Assembly: GCF_000026945.1 (NCBI RefSeq)
Contig: NC_012860.1
Location: forward strand, 372,001-436,000
Reading direction: 5' to 3'
Length of the DNA stretch: 64,000 nucleotides
Source: Candida dubliniensis CD36
Taxonomy: Eukaryota > Ascomycota > Pichiomycetes > Serinales > Debaryomycetaceae
Part shown: positions 21,344-29,472 of the stretch, piece after piece
How positions within the stretch are numbered: the stretch's first letter is position 1
Layout of the letters: each line of letters begins with the position of its first letter
Translations under genes and position numbers: made by a program
Notes under the pieces: generated by a model
Database searches by the model: none
What the model was told of the DNA's origin: nothing
The model's input: the letters and a program-made list of their open reading frames with translations, nothing else

Positions 21344-22537
21344 TTACAGAGGTTCAACTGTACCTTCTTTTGCAATATCCTGATTCCCTGAAGCTAATCT
21401 TTTGATTCTTTTATCAATCAATTTCTTCGGATTTAATGCAAAAAAACACTTTTTATCAATTTCCTTGCTTGCTTCACGATCAGCAACTTGCGACTGCTTG
21501 GCAAGTTTTACGCACTTTCTCATTAGTGTAACCAACGTTTCATATTGCTGTCTATTGGTTGATTTAGTCTTTTCTTTCACAACATTTTTTGACTGTTCTT
21601 CGGATGTAATTGCAGACTTATCTTCACCATTTTGCTTTTCAATTTCCGGCTCATTTTCCTGTTCCTTTATCGGATCCAATTTGTCCTCATTGCTAAGATA
21701 TTTTCGTTTCAAGTATTTATCAGTAATCCTTTTGTCAGTATCATACATTGCCGCAAGCGCAATCTGCGGGGGCGTAAACAAAAACGCCACATCACTCACC
21801 ATAAAATACTTGTTGAGCCATTCCTTTGCTTGATTGTACATGTTCCCCAAAGTATCCACTGATACATCATACATTACTTGTTCCGGGTGCAACAATACAG
21901 CCTGAAAATCTAGGAAAAACCCGTACAATGCTCGTATTGGATGATGCACCAACAATGTAAACTTCAAACTTTGTAACACAATAAACTCTAAGTCTAGAAT
22001 ATGAGATGTATTTGTCCCCTTTAGTGCCTTAACATATGATTCTATGGAGATGAAATAATTTTCTGACTTTGCAGCTAGGAATATACACGTATATAGTACA
22101 TTTTTAGGATGAAACTCCATCACTGAGTTGACTAGGTAAAATTTCTTGAAAAATGAAGCTGCCGTTAAGCGAACTTGAGTTGGCATTTTGAAAAAATTGC
22201 ATGTCGTAGTGATGTTTTGTATGTAAAAATCAAGATAGGTAGACTCTTCTTCTAGGGTTAATAGACTAACCATATTTTCGTTCAATTCATCCGGATATTG
22301 TTCAAAAACGTCTGGGTGTTCTTTCTTTGCATTCTCAAAGGCAAACTTAAATCTTTCTTTTGATATTTTGACTCCCTTTTCATTTGCCTCTCGTTTGGCA
22401 TCTTGTAATGTCTCTTGGGTAAATGACCATAACTCGTATTGAGTCGAATTTCGATACAAATCATCATTTGATAGTCTTTGTTTCTTAATTGGTACTGGAG
22501 TCGCTTCCGTTTCCAATTCATTCTTTACTTCACTCAT
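21344..22537 (-). CDS. CCL1: Cyclin H-type cyclin of the TFIIH kinase
   Basis: Partner of the CDK-activating/TFIIH kinase Kin28, acting on the RNA polymerase II C-terminal domain in the nucleus. The 397-residue protein starts with a polar N-terminus and YRNSTQYELWSFT, a typical cyclin H lead-in helix. A double cyclin box spans about residues 85-275 (for example RLTAASFFKKFYLVNSVMEF and YTCIFLAAKSENYFIS). The C-terminal 120 residues are charged and Lys/Glu-rich. Length and order match S. cerevisiae Ccl1 (393 residues). The gene is intact and transcribed away from UBC8's 3' side, in tandem with the aldehyde dehydrogenase pseudogene. Confidence 0.88.
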   Translation of the reverse strand: MSEVKNELETEATPVPIKKQRLSNDDLYRNSTQYELWSFTQETLQDAKREANEKGVKISKERFKFAFENAKKEHPDVFEQYPDELNENMVSLLTLEEESTYLDFYIQNITTTCNFFKMPTQVRLTAASFFKKFYLVNSVMEFHPKNVLYTCIFLAAKSENYFISIESYVKALKGTNTSHILDLEFIVLQSLKFTLLVHHPIRALYGFFLDFQAVLLHPEQVMYDVSVDTLGNMYNQAKEWLNKYFMVSDVAFLFTPPQIALAAMYDTDKRITDKYLKRKYLSNEDKLDPIKEQENEPEIEKQNGEDKSAITSEEQSKNVVKEKTKSTNRQQYETLVTLMRKCVKLAKQSQVADREASKEIDKKCFFALNPKKLIDKRIKRLASGNQDIAKEGTVEPL

Positions 22538-23061
22538 TATTAAATATATTCTATGAACACGTTGAGGAGGTTGTACAAAAAGAATACGTTTCTTTTTAGT
22601 CGATGATTATTTGTTCATAAAGAACAGTTTTTTTTAGAGAGGAAGTTCATTTTTTTTTTTCCAGTTATATTAGATGCGCAATTTGACAACAATGGTTTCT
22701 AACCACAATTCACATATAATGTATCAATAACATAGGATTGATTGCTTCAGATATATACATCTATATATGTTATATATATATATCAAATAAACAAAGACTT
22801 ATAAAAAAAAAAAGCGAAAACGAAATGCCAATAAAAACCAATAAAAAAAAGCTTGCCCAGGTAATAGTACCTAGCAAACAAACAAACAATACCGTATAAC
22901 AAAAATATTAGTAAATAGAAGAACTAATATACCTAGCCCTTCAACTCATATATATAGTAAGAAAAGATTTCATTATCATGACATATGCAATTAAAGATCA
23001 ACTTCAAAAAACCAATGGTATACAAAACAATGGTGGCAACTCCAACAAAGTTGCACTTCTT
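22538..23061. other. Intergenic, CCL1 promoter / UBC8 3' side
   Basis: AT-rich with alternating TATATA sequence near 22760-22785 and an A-run. No gene seen. The right part, next to 23061, would carry the UBC8 3' untranslated region. Confidence 0.5.
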
Positions 23062-23634
23062 CTATACTTCCATTGAACCAGCTACATCTTCGTTGTCATC
23101 ATCACTGGACAAACTTCCCACGTCACTCAACTCATCGTCGTCATCATCGTTATCTTCATCATCATCTTTCCCTGAAATATCAAAGTTGTTCTTTGCATAT
23201 TGCTGCACATATTTTTTAACAGTATCGTTATACTTTGCCTCGTCCTTTGTCATCAAGTTCGATGCCTCGGTATTCAATGGATCACTTGGGTTAGCGTACC
23301 TCAATAAATGGGGCAAAAAGTTTTCGAAAATATTTAATAGACCAAACATTGGAGACCAAGTTTGATTTATTACGTCAAGACACACCGACCCTGACCCTTC
23401 GTCTATGTTTGGATGATAAATTTTATTGGTAAACCCAATCGAAGGCGATTTGATAGGATATTGATCAGGTAACTCCACTCTAATCTTCCAGACGCCTCCT
23501 TCGTAAGGAGTGTCTGGTGGTCCATGGAAAATAACAAAAAATTGTTGGATTGAATCGTCTATTAAGGTAACGTCATGATCACTCATCATCAACTCCATAA
23601 CATCTTTCTCGATACGTCTTTTTGGGGAAGTCAT
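23062..23634 (-). CDS. UBC8: Ubiquitin-conjugating enzyme E2
   Basis: E2 of the GID/CTLH ubiquitin ligase pathway, which in yeast degrades gluconeogenic enzymes when glucose returns. The UBC fold occupies about residues 1-150. The active-site Cys is at residue 85 in [15 protein letters not shown], with the upstream HPN motif (HPNID) at residues 74-76. The N-terminus ([20 protein letters not shown]) aligns with that of S. cerevisiae Ubc8, and the Cys has the same number. The last 35 residues are an Asp/Ser-rich acidic tail, also present in yeast Ubc8. Unlike my recollection of the yeast gene, no intron is needed. Length is 190 residues against 218 in yeast, the difference lying in the tail. 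Confidence 0.92.
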   Translation of the reverse strand: MTSPKRRIEKDVMELMMSDHDVTLIDDSIQQFFVIFHGPPDTPYEGGVWKIRVELPDQYPIKSPSIGFTNKIYHPNIDEGSGSVCLDVINQTWSPMFGLLNIFENFLPHLLRYANPSDPLNTEASNLMTKDEAKYNDTVKKYVQQYAKNNFDISGKDDDEDNDDDDDELSDVGSLSSDDDNEDVAGSMEV

Positions 23635-24388
23635 AGTGAATACTAGGTAGAAATTCTCTTGAGCTGAAACTCTTTAACTGAAATTAAGGTAAATTAAATT
23701 GTACACAGTCTTAACTTTCTGTTTGATTTGTTCTTCTCTTGAAACCAAGGAATTAGCAGGAACCAAAATGTGAAACAAATTTGGGAAAAATCAGTATTGC
23801 TTACAGTTATTCTTTGAATGTTACCTATTTCTAACTCAAAGGATAAAATTTTTGTTTAATATTAGAAAGATAAGTTGTAAATTCAGGAATATTAAAAAAT
23901 CAAATAAAAAGAAAGGATGTAATGGAAAAGAGATTATAAAGAAAAAGAAAGTATGTGAATTGAATGAATTTGTGGGAATGCATAAATAATTGATTGAAAT
24001 GTGTGTGTCTGAGTAAGAAGCAGAAAGTGTAAAAGTTACACAGTATTTTTCTTCTGTTTTTGTACACTATTGTTATCAGTTTACTACTACTACTACTACT
24101 ACTAGCACCGCTAATACTACTACTACTAACAATCGACTTGAACAAGGCTCGGGATTAAAAAAAAAAAATTATCAAATGGTCATGCGACGCAACGGAAAAC
24201 GCAGAACAAGTTTTGATTTGCTACGTCCCAGTTTCCTAATATACACACACACACTCAAATGTATATACACAATGCAGATTCCATTTTCATTAAAAATACA
24301 GAAGATTCTAATTACTAACCCATATGTAGTTTTCGTTACGGTGAAAATCAAAAGCAATTATACATATCATTTACCAAGTTGATGTGGT
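23635..24388. other. Intergenic upstream of UBC8
   Basis: AT-rich, no gene recognised. It holds a (TAC)7 and a (TAC)4 microsatellite at 24082-24126 and a short (CA)n at 24243-24254. Short reading frames here are low complexity. Confidence 0.55.
24082..24126. repeat. (TAC)n microsatellite, interrupted
   Basis: Seven TAC units, an 11-nt interruption, then four more TAC units. Intergenic and likely length-polymorphic. Confidence 0.9.
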
Positions 24389-24943
24389 TCATTCATCTGG
24401 TTCTTCTTCTTCGTCACCAAAACCACCAATTTCTGGAGCGGACCCCTTTTCAATGACTTCCAAAGTCCATTTATAACTCCAGATCAACACTCCATTCTCT
24501 TTAACCAGACTTTTAGCTTTATACTTGCCTCTCAAAAACGTTCCTCCCGGAACACCTGAAGGAGCAAATGTCACTTCATGATAATCACCTGTATCGTCAA
24601 TATTATTAACTGAGGCAACTTCTTTCATTTCTAGATTTCGATCATCCACCGGTATTCTTTTTTTCTTCACTGTTTGGTGATAAGTTAAATTTCTCAAAGG
24701 TCTCTGTTTCACCTTAAACCTTATGGTCAAGAGATAAATGGAGTATTCAGGTAATCGAAAATGAAGTCTCTGAGGGAAAGGATCCATATTTCTCGAGAAT
24801 TGCAAAGGTTGGTCATGTCCATATAGTTTTAAAGTCATGGATTCAAATCGAACCAAATCATTTTCAAATTCGGCTAAAACTTCTTCTTTAGTTTTCTTCC
24901 CAACGGGCACAACTGTTACACTATTCTGGAGCGTTGAACTCAT
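24389..24943 (-). CDS. Rho GDP-dissociation inhibitor-like protein, short form
   Basis: Rho GDIs extract prenylated Rho GTPases from membranes. The immunoglobulin-like C-terminal domain is recognisable: IRFKVKQRPLRNLTYHQTV, then YHEVTFAPSGVPGGTFLRGKYKAKS and a closing IWSYKWTLEVIEK strand. From the likely start (ATG 24943, MSSTLQNSVTVV) the protein has 184 residues. The N-terminal regulatory arm is shorter than in S. cerevisiae Rdi1 (202 residues) and the C-terminus ends in an acidic GDEEEEPDE tail. An upstream in-frame ATG would add 27 residues of no recognisable kind. Similarity is clear but divergent, so I do not assign RDI1; a second, more canonical GDI could exist elsewhere in the genome. 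Confidence 0.75.
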   Translation of the reverse strand: MSSTLQNSVTVVPVGKKTKEEVLAEFENDLVRFESMTLKLYGHDQPLQFSRNMDPFPQRLHFRLPEYSIYLLTIRFKVKQRPLRNLTYHQTVKKKRIPVDDRNLEMKEVASVNNIDDTGDYHEVTFAPSGVPGGTFLRGKYKAKSLVKENGVLIWSYKWTLEVIEKGSAPEIGGFGDEEEEPDE

Positions 24944-25617
24944 TTTATAACTATTGTAATTGTTACTGGTGTTTAACTGTTTTATAAAATCGCAATTCAC
25001 CACTAATTTATTTGGAAAAAGCAAAACAGTGAAAACTTTTAGAACAAAAAACCAACGTCCTGGTCGTACAACAGCGTAGTATCAGGGGACAGGGAAAGAT
25101 AACCACGGAACGATCGAGATTAATGCAAAGTTTCTAAATGGAAATCTAATTGATAAATGAAAAAGAAACACAGTAATCAGCAACAATAGTAGTTAAGAAT
25201 AAACCAAGGGGAAAAACCTAAACAACAAAGAATCAGCAAGAAATTATTCCAAAAAAAAAAAAAAAAATCCCAACATTTAACACCACTATCAACATGTGAC
25301 AAATATGTAATCATAAAAATTTTAGTCCAAGAGTGGGGGGAGGGGGGAGGGGCCACAAATAGGAAGTGGGGTTGGTTTAGTAGCGAGCGCGCTGATATTT
25401 ATTGATGCGTCAAACATTGGTGTTTCATAAGAGCCAAATACTCTTCAATTTATTCCTCCATTTTGAAGTTCTAGTAGAAAGAGTTTTCTTGTTTTGCAAT
25501 AAACATAAGTGAGACAAAGAGGCATGGATTATCATGTAACATTGACATTTATTGTTGTTTGAGCATTACTAATGAGACCTATACACTTGTTTTCAAAAAA
25601 AAAAAAAAACTCGTAGT
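24944..25617. other. Intergenic with G-rich tract
   Basis: Spacer between the Rho-GDI-like gene and RNA15, both on the minus strand. It contains an A-run (25251-25267), a strand-asymmetric G-tract at 25335-25352 and, near 25385-25415, GC-containing sequence with GCGAGCGCGC and ATGCGTCA. No gene seen. Confidence 0.5.
25335..25352 (+). other. G-tract G6-A-G6-A-G4
   Basis: Sixteen guanines in 18 bases on the plus strand, very unusual in this AT-rich sequence. It could form a G-quadruplex or act as a purine-rich protein site upstream of the Rho-GDI-like gene (about 390 bp from its start). Confidence 0.7.
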
Positions 25618-26340
25618 TCAGGCACTTTCCTTGACAGCCAGAACTTCACCATATGTGCCTTTCGCTATTTCCTCCTTTACTTTCCTAACTATTTCCTGCT
25701 GACTTTCATCCAACTCGTCAATTTCTTCGTCCGTTAGCTTCTCGACTGACTGCAACAATCTAACGTGATCCAAAGATAACTCGGTCAAATCCACAGGTTT
25801 CTTGTTTAAAGTCAATTCAATTAATTCTTGGTTTGTCGTGTTTGAAAGTAATCCTAATTCCACTAAAGCTAAACTTAGTTGAGGGAACCGTTCTAATAAA
25901 ACCTTTGTGCTCTTGGGGTTATCAATACTCATAATCTTTATTTCCTTCAATATCTGCAAGGCTGAATTGGGATCAATATTCGATAGTATAGTAGATATAA
26001 CCTGTGATGCATTTTGATTAGGATGTATTTGTATCCCAAGTGGCAAAGGTGGCAACTTTACTGACTCTTTGCTTGACATGTCATAATCTGTGACAAAGGA
26101 ACATTTTAGAAACCTACCATTTGGTAACGTCATGTAATTTAGGTTACGTACTGCGGATGATGCAGTTTCATTGTCTCCATAATTTATAATGGCATATCCT
26201 TTGGATTTACCGGTTAATTCATCAAATAATAACTTTACATCTAATACTGGTCCAACTGATCTTGCAATGTCTCGTACCTGTTCTTCTGTGTAATCAAATG
26301 GAAACTTGCCTATCGAAACACAAGTACTTTTACTGTCCAT
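25618..26340 (-). CDS. RNA15: mRNA cleavage and polyadenylation factor IA subunit (CstF-64 family)
   Basis: RNA-binding subunit of cleavage factor IA, needed for mRNA 3'-end formation. One RRM lies at about residues 6-85, with RNP2 CVSIGKFP and RNP1 GKSKGYAIINY. It is followed by a hinge helical region (NASQVISTILSNIDPNSALQILKEI) that binds Rna14 in this family. The compact C-terminal CstF-64 domain (RLLQSVEKLTDEEIDELDESQ) binds Pcf11. From ATG 26340 the protein has 240 residues, shorter than yeast Rna15 (296), mainly because the Gln/Asn-rich linker is missing. The frame stays open 24 codons upstream, but that part is low complexity and I exclude it. It shares a 276-bp divergent promoter with DST1. 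Confidence 0.85.
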   Translation of the reverse strand: MDSKSTCVSIGKFPFDYTEEQVRDIARSVGPVLDVKLLFDELTGKSKGYAIINYGDNETASSAVRNLNYMTLPNGRFLKCSFVTDYDMSSKESVKLPPLPLGIQIHPNQNASQVISTILSNIDPNSALQILKEIKIMSIDNPKSTKVLLERFPQLSLALVELGLLSNTTNQELIELTLNKKPVDLTELSLDHVRLLQSVEKLTDEEIDELDESQQEIVRKVKEEIAKGTYGEVLAVKESA

Positions 26341-26616
26341 ATTTAAATTAAGCCTTTTGGTATCCCTGTTTGTAGATGAAAAAAAAACAAAAAAACAATA
26401 GTAGTTTAACAAATTATGAATAAATTATCTTTCCAAAGTACAACCACTTTGTTATATTTTTTTCTATGAGATGTTTTTTTCCCTTGTTCTTTTTACATAT
26501 ATCCTTAGGTACACTACCCAAACCAACCAGACCTGACTAGTAAAAAAATTTTCTTTATTGTATTTGTTTATACTACCATTTGCATAGATTATTATCATTT
26601 GTCTGACCCTTTCATC
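26341..26616. promoter_or_regulatory. Shared divergent promoter RNA15/DST1
   Basis: 276 bp between the divergent starts of a 3'-end processing factor and TFIIS. A T-rich patch lies near 26458-26490. No specific factor site was recognised. Confidence 0.5.
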
Positions 26617-27528
26617 ATGGATACAAAGGAAATAAGGTCTACTGTATCCAATCTCGAAAAAGCAATAGATGATACCACCATTTTAAAGTTGTTGAATATC
26701 TTGAATGATGGGGTTAAACCAACAGAAAAACTCTTGAGAGAAACTAAAGTAGGTGTAGCTGTCAATAAATTTAGAAGCCATGATAGTGCTGAAATCAATG
26801 GTTTAGTCAAGAAAATGATCAGAAATTGGAGAGATGCTGTCCAAGCAGAAAAGAATAACAAAAAGAAATTGGCAACAGCAGCTGGAACAGGAGCCCCTTC
26901 AAGCTCAGCAATTTCGCCATCATCATCGGCTTCTGGAAGTACAACACCCAAACCATCAGAGACATCCACACCAGCCGCCGTCCGCAAGGGCCCAAGAAAC
27001 CCAAAGACTGACGGTGTAAATACTCAGCTATACGAAAATGATACCAGAAATGCATCTGTTAGTGCATTATACACGTCGTTAGCAGTTGATCGTGATGATT
27101 CACCAAAGCACATTTTGAGAATAGCTATTGAAATTGAGTCTGAGGTATATAAAAATGAATACCTGAAAATAAGTGATAGTTACAGAAACAAATTGAGAAG
27201 TTTTACCATGAATCTTCGAAATAAGAAAAACCCAGAATTAAGAGAAAGAATCTTATCCAAACAAATTTTACCTGCTGAATTTATCAAAATGTCCCCTAAT
27301 GAAATGGCTCCTGAGGCATTGAAAAAGGAAATTGAAAAATTACATAAACAAAACTTGTTTGATGCTCAAGGTGCTACTGAAAAGAGAGCAGTTACCGATA
27401 GATTTACTTGTGGAAAATGTAAGCATAAAAAGGTTAGTTATTATCAAATGCAAACTAGATCTGCTGATGAACCTTTAACCACATTTTGTACTTGTGAAAA
27501 TTGTGGCAATAGATGGAAGTTTTCATAA
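26617..27528 (+). CDS. DST1: Transcription elongation factor TFIIS
   Basis: Stimulates transcript cleavage by backtracked RNA polymerase II. Domain I (TFIIS N-terminal four-helix bundle) covers about residues 1-78 (PTEKLLRETKVGVAVNKFR). A Ser/Thr/Pro-rich linker follows. Domain II begins near residue 135 (DGVNTQLYENDTRN). The C-terminal zinc ribbon has CGKC and CENCGNRW, with the catalytic acidic loop RSADEPLTTF inserted into the polymerase pore. Length is 303 residues against 309 in yeast. The start is ATG 26617 (MDTKEIRSTVSN), matching the yeast start MDSKE; the open frame upstream begins at a TTG. It converges on CYS4 with 127 bp between stops. Confidence 0.95.
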   Translation: MDTKEIRSTVSNLEKAIDDTTILKLLNILNDGVKPTEKLLRETKVGVAVNKFRSHDSAEINGLVKKMIRNWRDAVQAEKNNKKKLATAAGTGAPSSSAISPSSSASGSTTPKPSETSTPAAVRKGPRNPKTDGVNTQLYENDTRNASVSALYTSLAVDRDDSPKHILRIAIEIESEVYKNEYLKISDSYRNKLRSFTMNLRNKKNPELRERILSKQILPAEFIKMSPNEMAPEALKKEIEKLHKQNLFDAQGATEKRAVTDRFTCGKCKHKKVSYYQMQTRSADEPLTTFCTCENCGNRWKFS

Positions 27529-27655
27529 TCTATTAGAATTATACATTAATTTGTCATGGTAATCACTCAGCTCCTTTGTTTTTTCTTGTTTTTCCACATC
27601 CAGATTTCTATATAGTTTCTCATCTGTATTATACTACATTAAATATAAGATACCT

Positions 27656-29146
27656 TTAAAAACTAGCATTTTTAGTCAAATATGAAAGCAAATCAACTTT
27701 GGTAACAATTTGAACAGGTTTCAATTCGTCATCAGTAATGATAGCATTGGAATGGGTTTCAAAGAACTTATTCAAAGTAGCCAATGGAGTTTCCAACTTG
27801 ATTGGTTCGTACCCTCTCTTTGTGAATCCTGATTTTTTAGTGATGGTAAAAGATTTTTCAAAGTCAGCTAATTTTCTGAAATCAATAATGATCGAACTGA
27901 TTGAATTGGTCATTTGGATCTTTTTCGTGGATAAAGATTTCAATATCTTGGATAAGGTAATCAAACCAACTAATCTTCCAGAGTTGTTCAAAACTGGCAA
28001 TTGATCAAACCCATTGGATTGCAATAAATCGAAAGTCTTGGAAACAGTATCGGATAAAGTAACTGTGACAACAGGTGCCTTTCCAGCAACCAAATCTTTG
28101 ATAGTTTTGCCATTCAAAAATTCATCAGTCTTATTGGCAGCTGGTGAGTCTTCAACTTCAAACCCATTGGAGATTAACCATTCGTCATCGGCAAATTTAG
28201 ACAAGTAAGATCTGATAGAATCTGGGAAAACGACAACGACAACATCGTCTTCAGTCAAGTCTTTAGCAACTTGTAATGCAGCTTGCAAGGCAGAACCAGA
28301 AGATCCACCGACCAAAATACCTTCTTCTCTAATAATTCTTCTAGCTAATTTAAAAGATTCAGCATCGTCTGTTTTGATCCAATCATCAACATATTTTCTG
28401 TTCAACACATCTGGGATAAAATCATAGCCAATACCTTCAACCAAGTAACCTTCAGTAGAAGTGTTTAAAGATTCTGGTTGAGCTAAAACAGAACCTTTTG
28501 GATCAGCACCAGTAACATGGATCTTGGAATTCTTTTCTTTCAAGTACTTGGAAATACCAGTAATAGTACCACCAGTACCGGCACCAGCAATTAAATGAGT
28601 AATTTTACCCTCAGTTTGTTCCCAAATTTCATAACCAGTTCCATAATAGTGAGCATCTGGGTTAGCTGGGTTACCGTATTGATCCAAAATAACAGAGTTT
28701 GGTATTTCTTTTTCCAATTTTTTAGCAACACCAATATGAGATTCTGGAGAATCCCATGCCGCTTCAGTTGGAGTTCTAATAATTTCGGCACCTAAAGCCT
28801 TTAAAACAGAAACTTTTTCATTGGACATTTTTTCTGGTAAAGTGATGATGGTTCTGTATCCACGAACGGCACCCACCAAAGCCAAACCAATCCCAGTGTT
28901 ACCTGAAGTTGGTTCAATCAAAGTATAACCTGGCTTAATTCTACCTTGTTTTTCAGCTTCCAATACCATATTCTTGGCAATTCTGTCTTTAATTGATCCT
29001 CCGGCATTGAATAATTCAACTTTGGCATAAACTTTGGCTTTTATACCCAACGATTGTGGAATTTTGTTTAATTTAACTAATGGAGTATTACCAATAAGTT
29101 CTAAAATGTCTTCTTTTAATGCTGGTAGTTTGTTTGTGGATGTCAT
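27656..29146 (-). CDS. CYS4: Cystathionine beta-synthase
   Basis: PLP enzyme condensing serine and homocysteine to cystathionine, the first step from homocysteine to cysteine, in the cytosol. The catalytic fold-type II core covers about residues 10-340. The PLP Lys is at residue 53 (GGSIKDR), the substrate loop is PTSGNTG and the phosphate loop GAGTGGTITG. A pair of CBS domains fills the C-terminal 140 residues (KDLVAGKAPVVTVTLSDTV and the last 60 residues). There is no N-terminal heme-binding extension, as in yeast. Length is 496 residues against 507. The gene is intact and starts at the first ATG. Confidence 0.95.
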   Translation of the reverse strand: MTSTNKLPALKEDILELIGNTPLVKLNKIPQSLGIKAKVYAKVELFNAGGSIKDRIAKNMVLEAEKQGRIKPGYTLIEPTSGNTGIGLALVGAVRGYRTIITLPEKMSNEKVSVLKALGAEIIRTPTEAAWDSPESHIGVAKKLEKEIPNSVILDQYGNPANPDAHYYGTGYEIWEQTEGKITHLIAGAGTGGTITGISKYLKEKNSKIHVTGADPKGSVLAQPESLNTSTEGYLVEGIGYDFIPDVLNRKYVDDWIKTDDAESFKLARRIIREEGILVGGSSGSALQAALQVAKDLTEDDVVVVVFPDSIRSYLSKFADDEWLISNGFEVEDSPAANKTDEFLNGKTIKDLVAGKAPVVTVTLSDTVSKTFDLLQSNGFDQLPVLNNSGRLVGLITLSKILKSLSTKKIQMTNSISSIIIDFRKLADFEKSFTITKKSGFTKRGYEPIKLETPLATLNKFFETHSNAIITDDELKPVQIVTKVDLLSYLTKNASF

Positions 29147-29472
29147 TGTCTGTCTATTGTTTAACGAAAGATATGAAGATGTGTTTGTTTAATTAGTTTC
29201 TTTTTTTCTTTTTTAATTTTTTTTTTCTCAAGTTTTCTGAGTTGATGGGTTTATTTTTTTGTGGTTAGTAAGATGCATCTCTCGTTTTTCTCTGATTTTA
29301 AGTTGTTCGTTGGCAGTTTTTGTCTCTTCTTCTGAAACTGATGTGTGTGGCTCTTTTTCTTGGTATATTTGCACAATTCACGCGACACTTCAAAAACCTC
29401 GCCATTCCCGTCTAATACCGAGAGAAGTATTCTATATTAATGCTAAGATACACTCTGCCCTCTTTTTCTTAT
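29147..29472. other. Intergenic, CYS4 promoter
   Basis: 326 bp, T-rich near the CYS4 start. No CACGTG (Cbf1) or TGASTCA (Gcn4) site is present in this interval, although either could be expected for a sulfur amino-acid gene. The 3' end of the next minus-strand gene abuts the right side. Confidence 0.55.

Noticed and set aside
26341..26412. N-terminal extension of RNA15 (24 codons)
   Set aside because: The extension is a hydrophobic/Phe-rich translation of a T/A-rich leader; the downstream ATG directly precedes the RRM.
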